Below are positions 1 to 12,700 of a stretch of DNA of 64,000 bases, piece after piece. The translations under genes were made by a program, and so were the position numbers. A model generated the notes under the pieces. The model saw only the letters and a program-made list of their open reading frames with translations. It did not search any database and was not told where the DNA came from. The DNA is from Corynespora cassiicola (taxonomy: Eukaryota; Ascomycota; Dothideomycetes; Pleosporales; Corynesporascaceae): contig JAEUWY010000005.1 of NCBI GenBank assembly GCA_022059125.1, positions 1,612,001 to 1,676,000 on the forward strand, in the 5' to 3' direction. Numbering within the stretch: the first letter of the stretch is position 1; the number at the start of each line of letters is the position of its first letter.

Positions 1-614
1 TTCCGTCCCGTTGCCTGCACGCTGGGCTGCACCGGAATCCAATCCTTCTCATATCCGATGGGAGGATCAGCTTGGGCATTGTCCTTCAACTCCATGGTAA
101 TATTGAACGAGCAGTTCTTCGGGAGCGGCTCCAGCCTCGAGCAACGAGTGGTGAGGGCAATGAAGGCAGCACGGAACTGCTCCGACAGATTGGGAGGCAC
201 GTCTTTATCGAGGACAGGCTGCTGGCCGAGTGGGACCTTGGCGGCGACTCTGCGCTCGAAGGCGGCCCTGGTCTGCCGCTCGGGTTTTGTGACGACGGGG
301 AAGAGGTGCACGTCCAGCATATAGCGTTCGAGAATCTTGACGCTGCCGCCTTGCTCTTTATTGGTCGGGTATGAGAAGACAACAATGGCGATGCGGGACA
401 CGCTGCCAGACTGCAGCTCCTCGCGCACGGCGGCAATGGCGTCCTGGATCCATTCGCAGACGAATGGGTGGCGATTCTGCCACACGGGGGTGTTGTGGAA
501 GCGAGCCTGCAGGAACGAGGTGCGCGGATACAGCGAGCGGAGATACAGGACGGTGTGGGTGTAGGCGGAGAGAAAGTGGGTGAATGCCTGGAGGTGGTCG
601 AGATATGAGGGCAT
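1..614 (-). CDS. REV7: Rev7/MAD2L2-like HORMA-domain protein (5' part; continues past the window edge)
   Basis: The minus strand reads open without interruption from an ATG at 614 to the window edge, giving 204 codons. The N-terminus (MPSYLDHLQAFTHFLSAYTH) followed by an LYLRSLYP segment, then NTPVWQNRHPFVCEWIQD, is the HORMA-domain start typical of Rev7 (MAD2B). Later segments 'ERYMLDVHLFP' and 'GYEKDWIPVQP' also fit Rev7. In the known family, Rev7 is the non-catalytic subunit of translesion polymerase zeta with Rev3 and closes a safety-belt loop around partner peptides; it works in the nucleus in DNA damage tolerance. The reading frame was built by hand because it has no stop inside the window. 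No intron is needed in the visible part. It is divergent from the importin gene, with 791 bp between the start codons. Mad2 is the alternative family, but the motifs fit Rev7 better. Confidence 0.85.
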   Translation of the reverse strand, partial: MPSYLDHLQAFTHFLSAYTHTVLYLRSLYPRTSFLQARFHNTPVWQNRHPFVCEWIQDAIAAVREELQSGSVSRIAIVVFSYPTNKEQGGSVKILERYMLDVHLFPVVTKPERQTRAAFERRVAAKVPLGQQPVLDKDVPPNLSEQFRAAFIALTTRCSRLEPLPKNCSFNITMELKDNAQADPPIGYEKDWIPVQPSVQATGR

Positions 615-1405
615 GGCAGAGGTGGGTGGGCGGTTGAGGGCAGGGCTAGTGGGAGCTTGTCTATCTTGGTAGCCTGGTCCCAAAGTGCACGCGACGGCTT
701 GTGCTAGGTCAGTAAGTCTAGTCGGAACGGACGCGACGGAGGGCAGCGAGACGCGTCGGGTCGCGTCTGCTAGTGGGGAGGAGGTCGAGGCATGTCTGCG
801 ATGCCTCGGACCAACGTGATGCTGGATGGACGGAGGTGGGCGCGCCGCCGATGCTGCCTCAGGCCACGAGCCACAGGCCGCGACCGCCGGATGCGAAGAG
901 GCTCAACAGGCACACTCCCATGGCCACGATGCCCTCAAAACCACACGCGTGGGCGGCTGGACAGCCGCGCAAGGCCGCAGGCGCAGGGCCGGCACGCTGC
1001 TGCGGCCGCGGGTGGCTGCCTCGGGGGTGAAGTTCGCGGGAGAGCCCACCACCAGCACGGCGACATCACCACCAGCGACGCGAGCAAGAATTTTTGATTG
1101 GCCGTCTGACTTCCACTTTGCACCCCCAAACATCCGGCCACGCCCTCTGCTCGTCCTGCTCCTCTCCTCCAGCAAACAGGCACGCACCACTGCCAGCTGG
1201 CCAGGCACCGCGGCCGACGATACGACGCGCGATATAGACGGCAGACCCCACTTGTTCAGGCGTTGCCCGGCGGTGCTGCCCCTCCTCCCCGAATCTTTTC
1301 TCTCACCGACGCCCACCACAAACGCGTTCCACCCCAACCCCATCTTCCGCCAAACGCTAGACGAGATTGGTAGCCCTCGGCCTTCCCCTCGCTAGGCCCT
1401 AGACC
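615..1405. promoter_or_regulatory. Shared upstream region between Rev7 and importin-9 genes
   Basis: A GC-rich 791-bp interval separates the two divergent start codons, so it must hold both promoters. The stretch before 1406 is pyrimidine-rich, as is common in fungal leaders. No TATA box or other named element stands out. The many short open frames here overlap on both strands and do not look coding. Confidence 0.5.
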
Positions 1406-4400
1406 ATGGAGGACCAGCTAGTGCAGCTGCTGTCCGCTACACAAACCGCCCAAGAGGGCCCCCGCAAACAGGCTGAGCAGCAGCTCCAGCAGCTGTACGG
1501 CCACCCAGACTTCCCCAAGGGCCTCGTTGAGATCGCCCGCCATGAGAGCGTGCCCCTCAACATCCGGCAGGCCGCCCTGCTGGCCTTGAAGCAGCTCGTG
1601 CTCGCCGGCTGGAGCGACAACTTCGACGAGTTCAAGGGCACGTTGCTCGTCGCCAACGAGAACAAGGCCGAGATACGGGAGCGCCTGCTCGAGCTCGCCA
1701 CTACCGACCAGCTCGACCGCAAGCTCAAGGCCGCCGCCAGCCTTGTCGTCAGCAAGATCGCGAGCGCCGACTTCCCTGACCAATGGCCCGATCTGCTGCC
1801 CTACCTGATGCGCACCATCCCGACCGGGACCGAGGGCCAGGTACACGGCGCACTCAAGGTGCTGGGAGAGCTCGTCGACGATTGTCTGAACGAGTCCCAG
1901 TTCTTCAGCGTGGCCCACGAGCTCGTCAAGGTCGTTTTCGATGTGGCGGTCAACGAGGCCCGCAAGCCGACTTTGCGCGCGCTGGCCGTCAGCGTCTTCC
2001 GCGGCTGTTTCGACATCCTTGAGATGGTCATGGAGAACCACAAGGCCGCTGTCAAGGGCTTTGCTGAGGAGGTACTCAAAGACTGGAACCCGTTTTTCCT
2101 TAATGTCATGAAGACTCGACTGCCTAATCCGCCTTCGGAGCAGGAGGAGAATGACAACACGCCCAATGCAGAGGTATACAGCGGCATGGTCGCCCTGAAG
2201 CTTCAGGTCGTCAAGGTATGCGCCCGCAAATTATGCAAAGTGTACTTGATTCTAACATCAGCCAGGTCCTTATGCGCGTGCGCAGTCTTTTCCCAGCCAT
2301 GCTCTCCCCCCAGAGCCCCGCCCTCTTTTCTGCGACGTGGGACGAGCTGTCGTCGTTACAGGCCGCATACCATCAGATGTACATCGAGGAGGAACGCCAG
2401 AGCAGATTGGAAGATGCTGACGGTCTGCCCTATACTCTAGATTTCCTTGTCCTCGAGGAGCTCGACTTCATGCAGGCATGTCTCCGAGCGCCACCTGTGC
2501 GCGCAGAGCTTGAGCAGCAGCTACAAAACTCGCAGAGCGCCGACGGAACGTGGGTTACCGAGGTTATGAAGCTGGCCGTTGCATATGCGCAGATCACTAC
2601 CGAAGAGGAGGGTCTTTGGGACATTGACGTGAACATCTTCCTTTCCGAGGAGACCAGCGTGACCGCAAACTACACCCCTCGAACCGCATGCGGAGATTTG
2701 GTCATCAAACTTGGCGAATGGCTCACCCAGCCCACCGTCGATGGCCTCTTGTCCTACACTCGATCGCTGTATTCGACCACCCAGAGCTGGAAGGCCAAGG
2801 AAGCCGCCCTCTATGTTCTCAACCAGCTGCTCGGCGATTTCCAGGATGTCGATAAGCAGATCGGACCAGATGCGGCAGCTGGATTCATCGATTTCATTCG
2901 ACATGCGATGCAGCAGCCAGACGCCTTCCTCCGAGCCCGCGGACATCTTGTTGCCGGAAGTCTTACCAGGACCTCTGGTGATGCTCTCCAACAGCTTTCG
3001 TCGTCTTTCCTTGAGGCTTCGCTCCAGGCCATCACTAGTGACGAGTCCGATGTTGTCCGTGTTTCGTGCATTCGCGCCCTACAGTACTATCTCCAGGCTT
3101 TGCCCAATAACGTCACTCAGCCTCTTCAGCCCAGCATTGTGGGAGCAATCTCACAGTATCTCCAAGCCCAGGATATGCAAGAGTTGGCCGAGAGCGATGA
3201 CTTGACCGTTACGCTCGTTGAGACCCTTCGGGACACCATTATGCTCGACACCCGGATATGCATCACGGGCAACGGCCTTGACCTTTTATTTACCATCGCA
3301 AGTCATTGCGCCAACAACTTCCAGCTCACCATGTTGGTAAACGAGACTTTTGAAGATGTTACTGAATCGATTTCTCGAATGGGAGGAGATGCATATGTCA
3401 ATCTCTGTGCAAAGGTGCTTCCATCTCTCACTGGAGCTTTCGACGTGGGCAATCTGACCGAAGAAAACGCTCTCACGAACCTTGCTGCGGATCTGCTTTC
3501 CGTTTTGGCAGAACACGGAACCGAACCTCGTAAGTTACCTCAGTGGATCATGCCATTCATATATACTAACTAGATTATAGTTCCCGCCGGCTTCGTCCAG
3601 ACGACCATGCCAAAGCTCACCCGTCTTCTTCTCGGATCTCAAGACGAAGAGCTCCTTAAGTCCGCTACCAAGGCCGTTCAGAACATCATTGCGCACGATC
3701 ACCAGCAGCTGTTTGAGTGGCGGGATGAAACCGGCAAGGCTGGCCTCGAGGTTGTTCTGCTCATCATCTCTCGTCTGCTCTCTTCTAGTGTCAACGACCA
3801 CGCTGCTGGTGAGGTCGGCGCTCTTGCTGCTGAGTTTGTTGAGAAGGCTGGCCATGAGAGGCTCGGACCCTACCTCGAGGAACTGCTTCGTACTGTTGCC
3901 GCACGACTTGGGTCTGCTGATCACGCTCCTTTTATCCAGAGTTTGACCCTCGTCTTTGCCAGACTCAGCTTGAACCATGCTTCAGAGGTGGTGGAATTCT
4001 TGGCGCGTCAAGACATCGGAGGGACCAATGGACTCCAGGTCGTCATGTCGAAGTGGTTGGAGAACTCTATCAACTTCGCCGGTTATGACGAGATTAGGCA
4101 AAAGTAAGTTTTCAAGATCCTGGAAGAAACATCCCGACCAGTGCTAATCATTCTCTAGCGTCATTGCTCTTTCCAAGCTGTATGACCTTAAGGACCCACG
4201 CCTTGCGCAGATTATGGTCAGAGGCGACCTGATTCCCAACGCTGATGGCCGCATCATGACTAGGAGTCGTGCTCGAACCAGTAGCCGCACCCTTTTCACA
4301 CCATATTACTCAGGATCGACTGACGACTTTGCAGACCCCGACCAATGGACCATCATCCCTGCGACCCTTAAAATCCTCAAGGTTCTCATTGTCGAACTGC

Positions 4401-4711
4401 AGTCAGCCGCTGGCGTAACCCGCGAACTCGATGCTGCAGCTGCCGCCCAACTTGAGGACGAAGGTTCCAATGACGATGACTGGGAAGACGAGCCAAACCC
4501 CTTCCTCGACCTCAGCACCGGCCTTAGCAAGGAACAACTCATGGCGTACGCCGCAGACGATGGTCCCGGTATGGGTCGCCAGCGTGACGACGAAACCCAG
4601 GCTTTCCTCGTGGACTTTTTCAAGCGTGCTGCCACGACGCAAGAGTTTGCTGAAGAATTCCGTGCCCTCAACGAGGAAGAGCAGCACAGACTGCAAGAGA
4701 GCGCCGCTTAG
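1406..4711 (+). CDS. KAP114: Importin-9 / Kap114-like importin beta family nuclear import receptor
   Basis: Four exons (1406-2215, 2266-3529, 3581-4103, 4159-4711) join in frame to give 1049 residues, the usual length for Kap114/importin-9. The N-terminus has the importin-beta N-terminal domain (about residues 20-100), and the rest is helical HEAT-like sequence such as ADFPDQWPDLLPYLM and HGALKVLGELVDDCL. Near the C-terminus there is an acidic stretch (EDEGSNDDDWEDEPNPF) of the kind importin-9 proteins carry. In the known family this karyopherin carries TBP, histones and other basic cargo through the nuclear pore and releases them on RanGTP. All three introns are 50-55 nt with clear donors (GTATGC, GTAAGT, GTAAGT). 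The start is the first ATG after a pyrimidine-rich leader. The cargo assignment is inferred from the family only. Confidence 0.9.
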
Positions 4712-5436
4712 TGGGCGGTCGGTCTCTGGCACATAACGCACGGGCTGATCTTCTCCCGACGTGATAGCGCGAGCGGATTAGTCGATGACTGAATGATGTT
4801 GATGATGATCGAGCGACGGTTGGAAGGGCGGATTGGTGCCAAAGGAGTCTTTTCCCATCACTTTCTTACGATGTAATTATTTTCCTACCAAGGTATGGAA
4901 TATGATGATAACAACGACAAAGCGGTCGACGGTTGTTGGGCATGAGTGCAATAGAGAAGCGTGTGCGATATAGGGGGGGAGGGGGGGATCGAAAACTGCG
5001 GATGAACATAGCTATGGAAACAAGAAATAGGCAATGAGACTTGGAAGACTTGACTTCGAAAGGCGAGGCTTGGATGTTCACGAGAAGGCACGACTGATAT
5101 GAATAGAAAATGTAGATGAATACGAGGTAGGCTTTTTGGGGTAGTCTTGGAGCATGGTAGATAATATCCAAGTCTTTGTGGAACTTTTTGGTTCAATTGC
5201 GGGACTAAATTGGTGTGATATGCAAGCTTACCAAAGCAGTCTATATGTGGACTTTGACTTGTATACAACCAAATGTTACAATCGGGATAGAATGTACAGG
5301 TGCTTGTGGACCAAGGGGCCCAAATAACCCAAAATACAATGGAGAAATGGTACAGCCTCGAGTCTTCTTTCGACTGACAGATCGAGAAAGCCTCAAGCCT
5401 TTAAAGATGCGGATCCAATCCAAAGCTTTCCGATTC
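4712..5436. other. Convergent 3' region between importin-9 and the short STAND gene
   Basis: This stretch lies between two convergent stop codons and presumably holds both 3' UTRs. It contains a G-rich run around 4974-4988. No open frame here looks like a gene, and I see no repeat domain (ankyrin, WD40 or TPR) that would extend the neighbouring STAND gene. Confidence 0.5.
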
Positions 5437-7162
5437 CTACGACATCGGCATCGAGAAATTCGTCGGTCGATACGAACCGGTAGGCGTAAACGCCCACAGC
5501 AGAATCCGACGAGCCGGCCTGGACTCGACATTGGCCTCCTCGCTCTGGTCATTTACAATCTCGAAGGCTTTGTCGTAGATTTCCTCGAGTCGCTGCGAGC
5601 CCCTGGGCAGATTGCCGAGCGCGCGCTTGAGATCTGTTTTCCGGGGGAGGCACTTGAGCAGATCCATGAGGAGTTTAGCTAGGAAGAACCTGAGCAATCG
5701 TCAGCGTGAGGCTTCCTCAGCCATGGCCAAAGACGGATATGATCATTTTCGGTACTCACATGCCGTCGGTGGCGTTCAGAACGGCATCCCGGACCTGGCG
5801 CTCTAGCTCCGGATCCCTCCCGATGCGACCGCGCAGCAGGTCGTGGATCCGCGTGTCGACATAGGCGCCCACGTCTTCTGTCGTGGCTCTGATGTCCTTG
5901 AGGATGCGCGTCTGGAACCGAGCGGTGATGTCGGATTCGTGGCGCGTGGTTGCGAGCAGGTTGAAGGGGGTGAGTTGCTGGGTGACGAATAGGCCGGTGA
6001 GCAGCTTGTCGAGCGCCATGCCGTCGGTAACGTGAAGCTGGTCCAGCGCGTCGATTACGACGAAGACTCTGGAGTAAGATTTTATGACTTTGCTGAGGCT
6101 TTCGAGGAGTTCTTCGTGGAGGGGACTGGATTGGTCGACTCGGTGGAGCTTCCACACTCTTTTTATATCGTCCGGGACGCCCCAGTGGCTCTGGAGGAGT
6201 TGCTTTAGGAGGCATGCAAGTACAACTTCCGTGCTTTGGCTTTGATCAGGTGTGCAGTTGAGGTAATAGTATGTGATGCCCACATTGTCGTTTCGGTACC
6301 TTTCTTGCAGGTAGCTTATGATAATGGAGGAGAGTATCGTTTTCCCCGCACCTGGAATGCCGGAGCACAGCATTATGTTGTGTTTGTCGCTTATCCATTC
6401 TTTGAATTCTTCCGAGTTCAACATCCATATGCCCGTCCCTTCGTGTCTTTTATCGAAGATTTCTTTCTGCTGCGAGGTGTAGTCGATGGTTGAAAGCCAG
6501 TGCAGGATTTCTTCTCGTTGCGTATCTTCGTCGTCGTCTTGGCCAAGTACATCCCACTCTCCAAAGCCTTCCATAATCTCTTTGATAGCATTGCTAACAA
6601 ATGTTAGCTTGGGCTGCATGTAAATGCTGAAAGAAGATGGATCCAATCGCCGTAAGGAATGGGGATGCCTGTGCCAGTCTTCGAGCCACTGTAATTGGAA
6701 AGATCCCTACCTGTTGAGATTATGGAAAAACTTCTTGAACCCAGTAAAACTAAATGCTAGTCGATCCCGGACGCCATCAATCTCCTGTTGATTCCAGCGC
6801 GCCCTCTGCCAGGCGATACGTAATGTTGTACTCTTCCCTACACTGCCCAATGCTGAGAATTTCTCCAAGTGGTGTTTGAGTTCTTCAAGAACCTGGACAC
6901 AGTTTTCACAGAGCCTTTTCAGCTCTTGATCCTGTGCCTCCGTCAAGGTATCGTGAGGTAGGAGGTCGTTCGTTCGTTCGAGGAGGAAGGTTAGCGACCT
7001 CTCCCTGTATACACGTTATTGAAGCTTTTGGGAGTTGGCCTTGTCAGCATACTGTTCCGTAATTACTTTGAATTCACGAGGGGCGTCAACAAAACGTCTG
7101 CGAAGATCCTTCGCGATTCTAGTAACAAGAATAATATCGCCATTTCCGGTACCGAAAGCCAT
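5437..7162 (-). CDS. Short STAND (NLR-like) NACHT NTPase without C-terminal repeats
   Basis: Four exons on the minus strand (7162-7053, 7004-6711, 6626-5760, 5689-5437; introns 48, 84 and 70 nt) join to 507 residues. The N-terminus (MAFGTGNGDIILVTRIAKDL, then DAPREFKVITEQE) matches the helical N-terminal region found in front of many fungal NACHT proteins. A NACHT domain follows: P-loop GIPGAGKT at about 224-231 and Walker B RVFVVIDALDQ at about 321-331. The tail (FLAKLLMDLLKCLPRKTDLK, then ALGNLPRGSQRLEEIYDKAF) is the usual segment between the NTPase and the winged helix. The frame stops soon after RRILLWAF, where such proteins normally continue into a winged helix and repeats. Such proteins are cytoplasmic receptors or incompatibility factors in fungi; whether this short form is functional or a remnant is unknown. 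It is convergent with the importin gene. Confidence 0.8.
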
Positions 7163-9287
7163 GATGGACGTTTCGCGATATATGCATGTGGTGAAACTTT
7201 CCCGGCTTTGGGGGATGTGTAAAGCAACATGAGTCGAGAAAGTCTAGAACTAAGTGAATTTTTGCTCTTGATAATCTTTTGACTCCCTCAGCTCCTTACT
7301 CAAACGTGCCTTGCATGGAATAAACTGAATTAGATATAGCAATGCGGATGGCAGCCCCGCCAGAAAGGGCCTTGTGCATTTCAGCCATGGCTTGCCGCCT
7401 TCGCATCATAAGCGAAGGGAAATAACGAATCAACGGTACATAACATGCGTCATTCGGCCAGATATCTTGATAGGGCTGATAACCAACCTTTGAATTAAGA
7501 ACGAGTCCCGTCGTTTACGATTGCTCTAGTGGAATAGACGAAGCAAAACCTATATAAGTCTCTCTGGGTATATATACACATAGAAGTGACTATTCTATGG
7601 GGGATTTATCGTGGTATTCTGTTCTCGTCGGCATCTCATCTCCTTGGGTTGCCCGCTGCTTCGGTGCACAAACAGCTAGGCAATCCAACCTAGGGGGGAC
7701 TAAGGGCGCGGGATGACAACATAATGATGCATTTCGCGTATTTTTGTCACGTGGATATGCACATAAGAAGATGCAATCCTTGCTCGACCGCCATATTTAA
7801 CGGGAAAGAAGGCATGGACTCTGCCAGCTAAAAGTTACCAACGAGAGATATATTAGAAGTTTCAACCCACAAGATGTCCTCTAGAGTAAATTCGCCATCC
7901 TCTCATACGAAGCAATAGGGCCACTTCAAGTTTATTCTACGACCAAACGTATTTGTATGCTCCGGATGGTATTCAACTGCCACCAAGTGATGTTTTCTGG
8001 GCTTGGTAACATGCATTCAGCTCATTCCTCGATGAATGTTTTTATTTTTCTCCGTCACAATCAGCTGGCCAATTTACTGGGAGAGCATCGAGTTCGAAAA
8101 GCAGAATTGGTTGCTAGACCCTAGGCAAAGGTGGTGTCCTCATCCCTGAACGCCAAGCCCACCAATTCGCCCTTGAAGTTCAGCTGCGGCACATTCCCGG
8201 CCACGGATTGCCTAACACCTGCATCATGTGCCCCATGAAGATGAGTATACGGTCAAGGCTGCTTCAATCGTGCGATTAATTGGTGTTCTTGCAAGCCCCG
8301 CCTCAAAGCCCAGTCTGCGAGGATTATCAATGTTTGTGTGGAGTTTTGTGCCCCTGTTTTTCCAAGCATCAAAGATTGTATAGCCCAAAAATTTGGGCTT
8401 TTTGAGGTCATGTTATGTTTCAGGCTTGAATTCGAAAGTTTGAACGGAATCTGAACTATTGATCGAAGACAAGGGAGGCATCGAAGTGCATTCAAGGGCT
8501 TCTTAATTTGACGACGACAGATGAGCCTAAGATCATGGTCTCGAACAGATACGTTCTAAAGATTAATTTTAAAACAAATAATTATAAACCTCGCTCAAAA
8601 GATGTTGCGCACGAGAAAATGATAGCAGTACTAGGATCCAACTCATTATTCAGTCAAGAAACTGCTTCGTGCGTACATAAAATAACGGTAGTCCTCGTGC
8701 CATATTCTGTCGACAAGGAGTTCCGAATATGAACCTACCACTACAATTGTACATTCATGCAGATTTTGTAAGCACTAAAATTCAATCCTAATAAATAAAG
8801 CACCCTCTCTAAAAGCATAAACCGAAGAGAAGGGTGTCCAAACACATGGACTGACCCAACAAGGACACTTCGCGGTCGCGAATAGGGTAAATTGTAAAGA
8901 ACATGTTCCACACGCTTGTGAGAGGCGTAGTTGCGGGAGTGCCACGTGGAAATCTGCGTTTTGCGGCCAAAGAGAGTGCTCACTGCTTGGACGCAAGGCG
9001 TATACCCCGCGGCGTACAGACTCGTGATTTCTGTGGCCATCGAGAAGGCTAGAATTTTGTAGTGAAGCAATCTATATACTCGCCACTAGGGATACTTTAT
9101 CGAGACCACCCGCCAGTTTTGATAAACAGATTCCATTTAGAGTCCTTTTGTCCCTGTTTGCATTACGGCAGAATGGCAGACAATGCAGATCGATGACAAT
9201 AGGATGTATTCAGCACGAAGAACTAAGAAGGGACGCTGAATAGTTCAAGACTGAGAGACCTAATCCTAAAGAAGGGTATTGTCTCCA
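7163..9287. other. Intergenic region without a recognisable gene
   Basis: About 2.1 kb, more AT-rich than the flanks. Only short open frames occur, none with recognisable domains or coding-like composition. The first few hundred bases must include the promoter of the minus-strand STAND gene. No transposon ends, long repeats or tRNA-like folds were noticed. Confidence 0.45.
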
Positions 9288-9785
9288 ATGACCAATTATG
9301 CATTACCTTCATTGAAACCAGATCCTTCTGAGAAAGATCGCGACCCCTCCTCCCTCGCCCAACTCGACAAAGCGGCACGGATCCGCATCCAGAGCCTATT
9401 CAATCCCAGCAACCCCCCTCCCCCCTCCCCCTCGAGACCGTTGAATACCAAGGAGTCCAGATCCCTTCCTAGCATCGCAGACTTCTTCCCCAGCCCCTCG
9501 CCGTACTCCACACGATCGCATCGTTCCCCTTTGAAATGGCTCGGACCACAACCCGAAATTGCCTTCGCCTTGCTCGCCAACATCGACCTCGACGATAATG
9601 GAGGTGAGATGTTCCACAACGTGGTCAACATGTTGTTTCGGGGGCCAATCGGAGGTGGATCCGCCGGGCTTGCGGAAGTGCGGCCGGTGAGTTTGAGGGT
9701 GGTGGCGAGATGCTTGCATGACAAGGGGAGGGGGGAGGGAACACCATCTGGCTATGTGTCAGGGGTGGCTGAAGACTTTATTTGA
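9288..9785 (+). CDS. Hypothetical protein, possible small gene
   Basis: An uninterrupted frame from an ATG at 9288 encodes 165 residues. Codon third positions are C-rich up to about 9640, like the neighbouring real genes, and this drops off afterwards. The protein has a proline/serine-rich stretch (NPPPPSPSRP) and a more ordered part (KWLGPQPEIAFALLANIDLD, then NVVNMLFRG). I recognise no family. The last 45 residues look less coding, so the true gene may end by splicing, or the frame may be chance. It stands alone in a gene-poor region. Confidence 0.35.
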   Translation: MTNYALPSLKPDPSEKDRDPSSLAQLDKAARIRIQSLFNPSNPPPPSPSRPLNTKESRSLPSIADFFPSPSPYSTRSHRSPLKWLGPQPEIAFALLANIDLDDNGGEMFHNVVNMLFRGPIGGGSAGLAEVRPVSLRVVARCLHDKGRGEGTPSGYVSGVAEDFI

Positions 9786-12700
9786 ACTATCGCTGGTGAA
9801 GGCTTTTAAGAGCGAAGGGACTCGTTGTAGTGTCAAGCTCGACTCAAAGGTGCGTTCGCTCGCAAATATGTAATGTGCCAAGGGAAATGTCGGGGGAGAT
9901 AAAGTGATTTAGGATTGGCTTCATTCTGAAGAGGGGTCGCGGTAGACCAAACCGGTTCCTATTTGAAACTCGCTGCCCATGTGGCGTAGCCGCCTCTTCT
10001 TAACCCCTCCCACTATCTCGTCTCCATGTATTTCGTAGATGTTGTGGGTGTCTTGAAAAATATGATAGACCTTGAACTTTTGGCTCTATCCAGGAAAAGG
10101 TGATTTGGTGTATTACATATACGCAGTGCATCTATTCCACCGCCAATGCACCACCAGGAGAAACTAGAGGATGGGATTGGAGAGGAAGGAGAGTATACGT
10201 TTTTATTTCGGCCGATTTCTATGCATGCAGATTTTTCCCCGGGCGGGGACAGTAGGACATCCAGCATGAGATGTATCAAGGAGCAGCTTGTGTATGGAAT
10301 GGGGGGAAGAGGACCGATTAGTCTAAGGACTAGAGGCTTCGAGTACCATGCGATTGCTTGCAATCTCTTACAAAGAATTGTGGTGGATAATCAATCGGAA
10401 CACGGCAGTAGCGGTGAAAATTAGGATATAATTAGCCGCCCAGGCGGTGGAAGATTGCGGTGTGAACGATGCGCCTCAACAATGCATCTCTGTAGAGTGC
10501 ATATACAAACCTTAGTATGCCGAGTGGACCTCTATCCCATGATACAGAAGACGACTGGTGCTTGCTGATTCCGATCTCGCTCGAATTCGATTTCGAAGCC
10601 ATGCTATCCTTGTCCTCACCTCCACACCGCCCTGGATAAGAGAATAAGAAATTATGCTACACACAGCTCTATAGGGCGGTGCTAGCGAAGACCAAGAGTT
10701 GGAGTCAGATCATGATCGACGCGTACAAATTCGGATGTAGAGTCAGTCCAAAGTCATGACAGGTGACGGTTTGATCATGTAGACTGCTAGTCGAGTACTG
10801 GTTGAGTATATTTCATGGTTTTTTGCAGATGAATCATGTTCTTCAAACGGGATGGCTCGAGGCTCCGAACTCCGAAGAACGTTGAGCAAAAACAAGTAAG
10901 TTGGTATCAGATGTTTGCCACAGTGTGCACATTAAAGCCCCTGAAGCTCATATGGTGGTAAATGATTTAACCGCGGAGATGTCACGTCTAGGCTATCTAA
11001 CCGATGAAAGGGGCTGTTGCCTACACTGAGGACATCAGAGTCGTTTAGGCCGAGCACTGAGACTGTGATAAGGTCAGCATGCAAAGGAAAACTGCAGCCG
11101 GAGAGGCCGTGGAACATCAGACTACGGGTCAGCATTGGCCCAGAGCCAGTTACCCAAGCATCTACTTATGAGCACGGCGATGGCTACCCAATGTCTTACC
11201 ACACCCGTCTTACCTCGTACGTAGTTAGCCAACCGCTCGCCATTTGCTAATTGCCGTCAGGACGCCCCATTTCTTCATGCTGGCCAACTATCCATCGGGA
11301 TTCTCGGTTCACCACACCACCAGTCTCCTAGGCAGCGCCCGGTATAGAATATGCAGCAAGTCATCTACAGGAAGCGGTCCGCCAAGTAGAATATGAAGTT
11401 GCTTTGCAAGCGCCTAGGCTCTTAGCCGTCGGAGTCGGCGGATCACACCATGGGGCGTCTGCCTGCAGCCCGCCGGTTCCCTCATCTGACATCCTGTCGC
11501 GTTCGCGTTTGATGGTGTGGCGGACAGCCGCGTCAACGGCAGCCTGTTGCCAAAACAAAGTTTAGGCAGCAGCAGCGTGTTGAGCAGCGGTCAAGAGATT
11601 GCCTATCTACCCGCCATGTTGCCCAAAAAGGAAGAAATGCCGCGATGGCAAGACGGTTTGGCGAGAAGAAAAGGAGGACGGGATACGGGGAACCGGTGGC
11701 GGGCAGAGGGCCCGTGGTGATTGGGTAGCACAGGACGACTTGGTCTCCAGACGCAGCATCAAGCATGATGGTGGTTGGAGAGGCTGGGGAATCTATGGAC
11801 AGGGGTGTGGGATGTCGATTTTCCCTCGTAGGAAAGGGACTCGAGTACAACAATTTAAGATTTCGGAGGATTGAATCATGCAGCGGTAAATTTTCCAAAC
11901 GCGAAATCTCATGGGCGCCTAAGACTCGGAATTGCGAGAGGTCGAGATTGGGCTCCGAAAAAATTGGCGAGGGAACAGAGCCTCAATGCGAGTTTCATGA
12001 TTGATCCTTGCCGCAATGCCTCATGGAGATGGAGAACACAAAGCTATGACGCAACAATGCTCCGTCTCCTTCAGATTGGTCGCCGTAGGCACTGGCATGG
12101 CCGGGAAGAGCTTGGTTGGTTGCTGTGACAATGTTCGCTTGGCATGGTATCCCGACTTGGTGACTCACCTGTTGCGAGAATGACTCCACATGATAGACCT
12201 GATATCACTGCATCACAGGCGGCCTCAGAAAACAGACGTTGCCTCACATTCCCTGAAATGAAGCCCAGAGGAGACGGACTTGTGGCGGCTGACCTAGTCA
12301 TCCGGTCAAACCTCAGACGTTTTATGCCAGGAGCATCGGTAGAGTCAGAGCTGGAGGGGCAAATCTGGGGAGGCAATGGTTCGGCCTGGCCTCGATTCGC
12401 CCATCGTTTCGGTGGAGTCGGTCCAGTTGGGGGTGCGGGAAGCCTGGCACACGTCACATGTTTCGTTTGCCAGTACCAGAAGGATTCGTGAGGACGACAG
12501 AGGACTCATGCTGCGGCGCGACGGTGGACGACAGCCTCCAGAAGGGCCGTGGTTCCAAGTTATGATTTGGCAGAAGCAACGAGTGCGGCGGCATGGAAAC
12601 TCAAAATGCAGCCACACGCACGGGGCGCGGCGACTCGGAGACGACGTTTCCCGGCTGAGGCTGTGTTCGCCACCGACGCGTCGAAGCTTCTCGCACCGTC

